Shown here: positions 6,050 to 6,060 of the stretch, piece after piece
How positions within the stretch are numbered: the first letter of the stretch is position 1
Layout of the letters: each line of letters starts with the position of its first letter
Assembly (NCBI GenBank): GCA_002868985.1
Contig: PKTV01000128.1
Location: 1-6,060, forward strand
Direction of reading: 5' to 3'
Length of the DNA stretch: 6,060 nt
Source of the DNA: Desulfobacteraceae bacterium
GTDB taxonomy: Bacteria; Desulfobacterota; Desulfobacteria; Desulfobacterales; UBA11574
Made by a program: the position numbers and the translations under genes
Notes under the pieces: generated by a model
Seen by the model: the letters and a program-made list of their open reading frames with translations, nothing else
Told to the model about the DNA's origin: nothing
The model's database searches: none

Positions 6050-6060
6050 ATCACCGCATC

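Noticed and set aside
6044..6060. Resemblance of AGGAGGATCACC to the 3' end of 16S rRNA
   Set aside because: Only about seven bases (GGATCACC) match and nothing upstream is rRNA-like; it is better read as a ribosome binding sequence.

Overview
The window looks like a chromosomal segment of an anaerobic, moderate-GC bacterium, most plausibly a deltaproteobacterium (Desulfobacterota, Desulfobacterales-like). This is inference from two things: a PurF-like enzyme that keeps the cysteines of a [4Fe-4S]-type amidophosphoribosyltransferase, and a large KaiC-like/HTH/cupin regulator of a kind I associate with sulfate-reducing deltaproteobacteria. No ribosomal or other phylogenetic marker is present to settle it.

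Layout. Positions 1-554 hold the C-terminal part of a PurF-like phosphoribosyltransferase that enters from the left edge. After a 153-base gap comes a complete carB (708-3911), the large subunit of carbamoyl-phosphate synthase. Both are on the + strand and may be co-transcribed. No carA lies between them. A strong 15-bp inverted repeat (3929-3981) follows carB and sits just beyond the stop of a small convergent gene on the - strand (3987-4262) encoding a stand-alone RAMA-like domain protein of 91 residues. A 335-base AT-rich divergent intergenic region (4263-4597) separates that gene from a + strand gene (4598-5923) encoding a three-part regulator: a KaiC/RecA-like domain without a recognisable Walker A, an XRE-type helix-turn-helix, and a C-terminal cupin. 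The last 137 bases are AT-rich and non-coding, with two near-identical palindromes exactly 60 bp apart and a Shine-Dalgarno-like sequence at the right edge that probably belongs to a gene outside the window.

How they fit together. The left half is nucleotide and arginine metabolism: carbamoyl phosphate feeds pyrimidine and arginine synthesis, and the adjacent PurF-like protein looks like the paralog class that accompanies carAB in other anaerobes rather than the standard purine-pathway PurF. The right half is a divergent pair, a putative DNA-binding or modified-base-reading small protein and a large regulator, sharing an intergenic region with a perfect 6-3-6 dyad that could be the regulator's operator. 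No phage, insertion sequence, CRISPR array, tRNA or rRNA was seen. The most unusual object is the regulator, whose ATPase-like module appears to have lost its P-loop.
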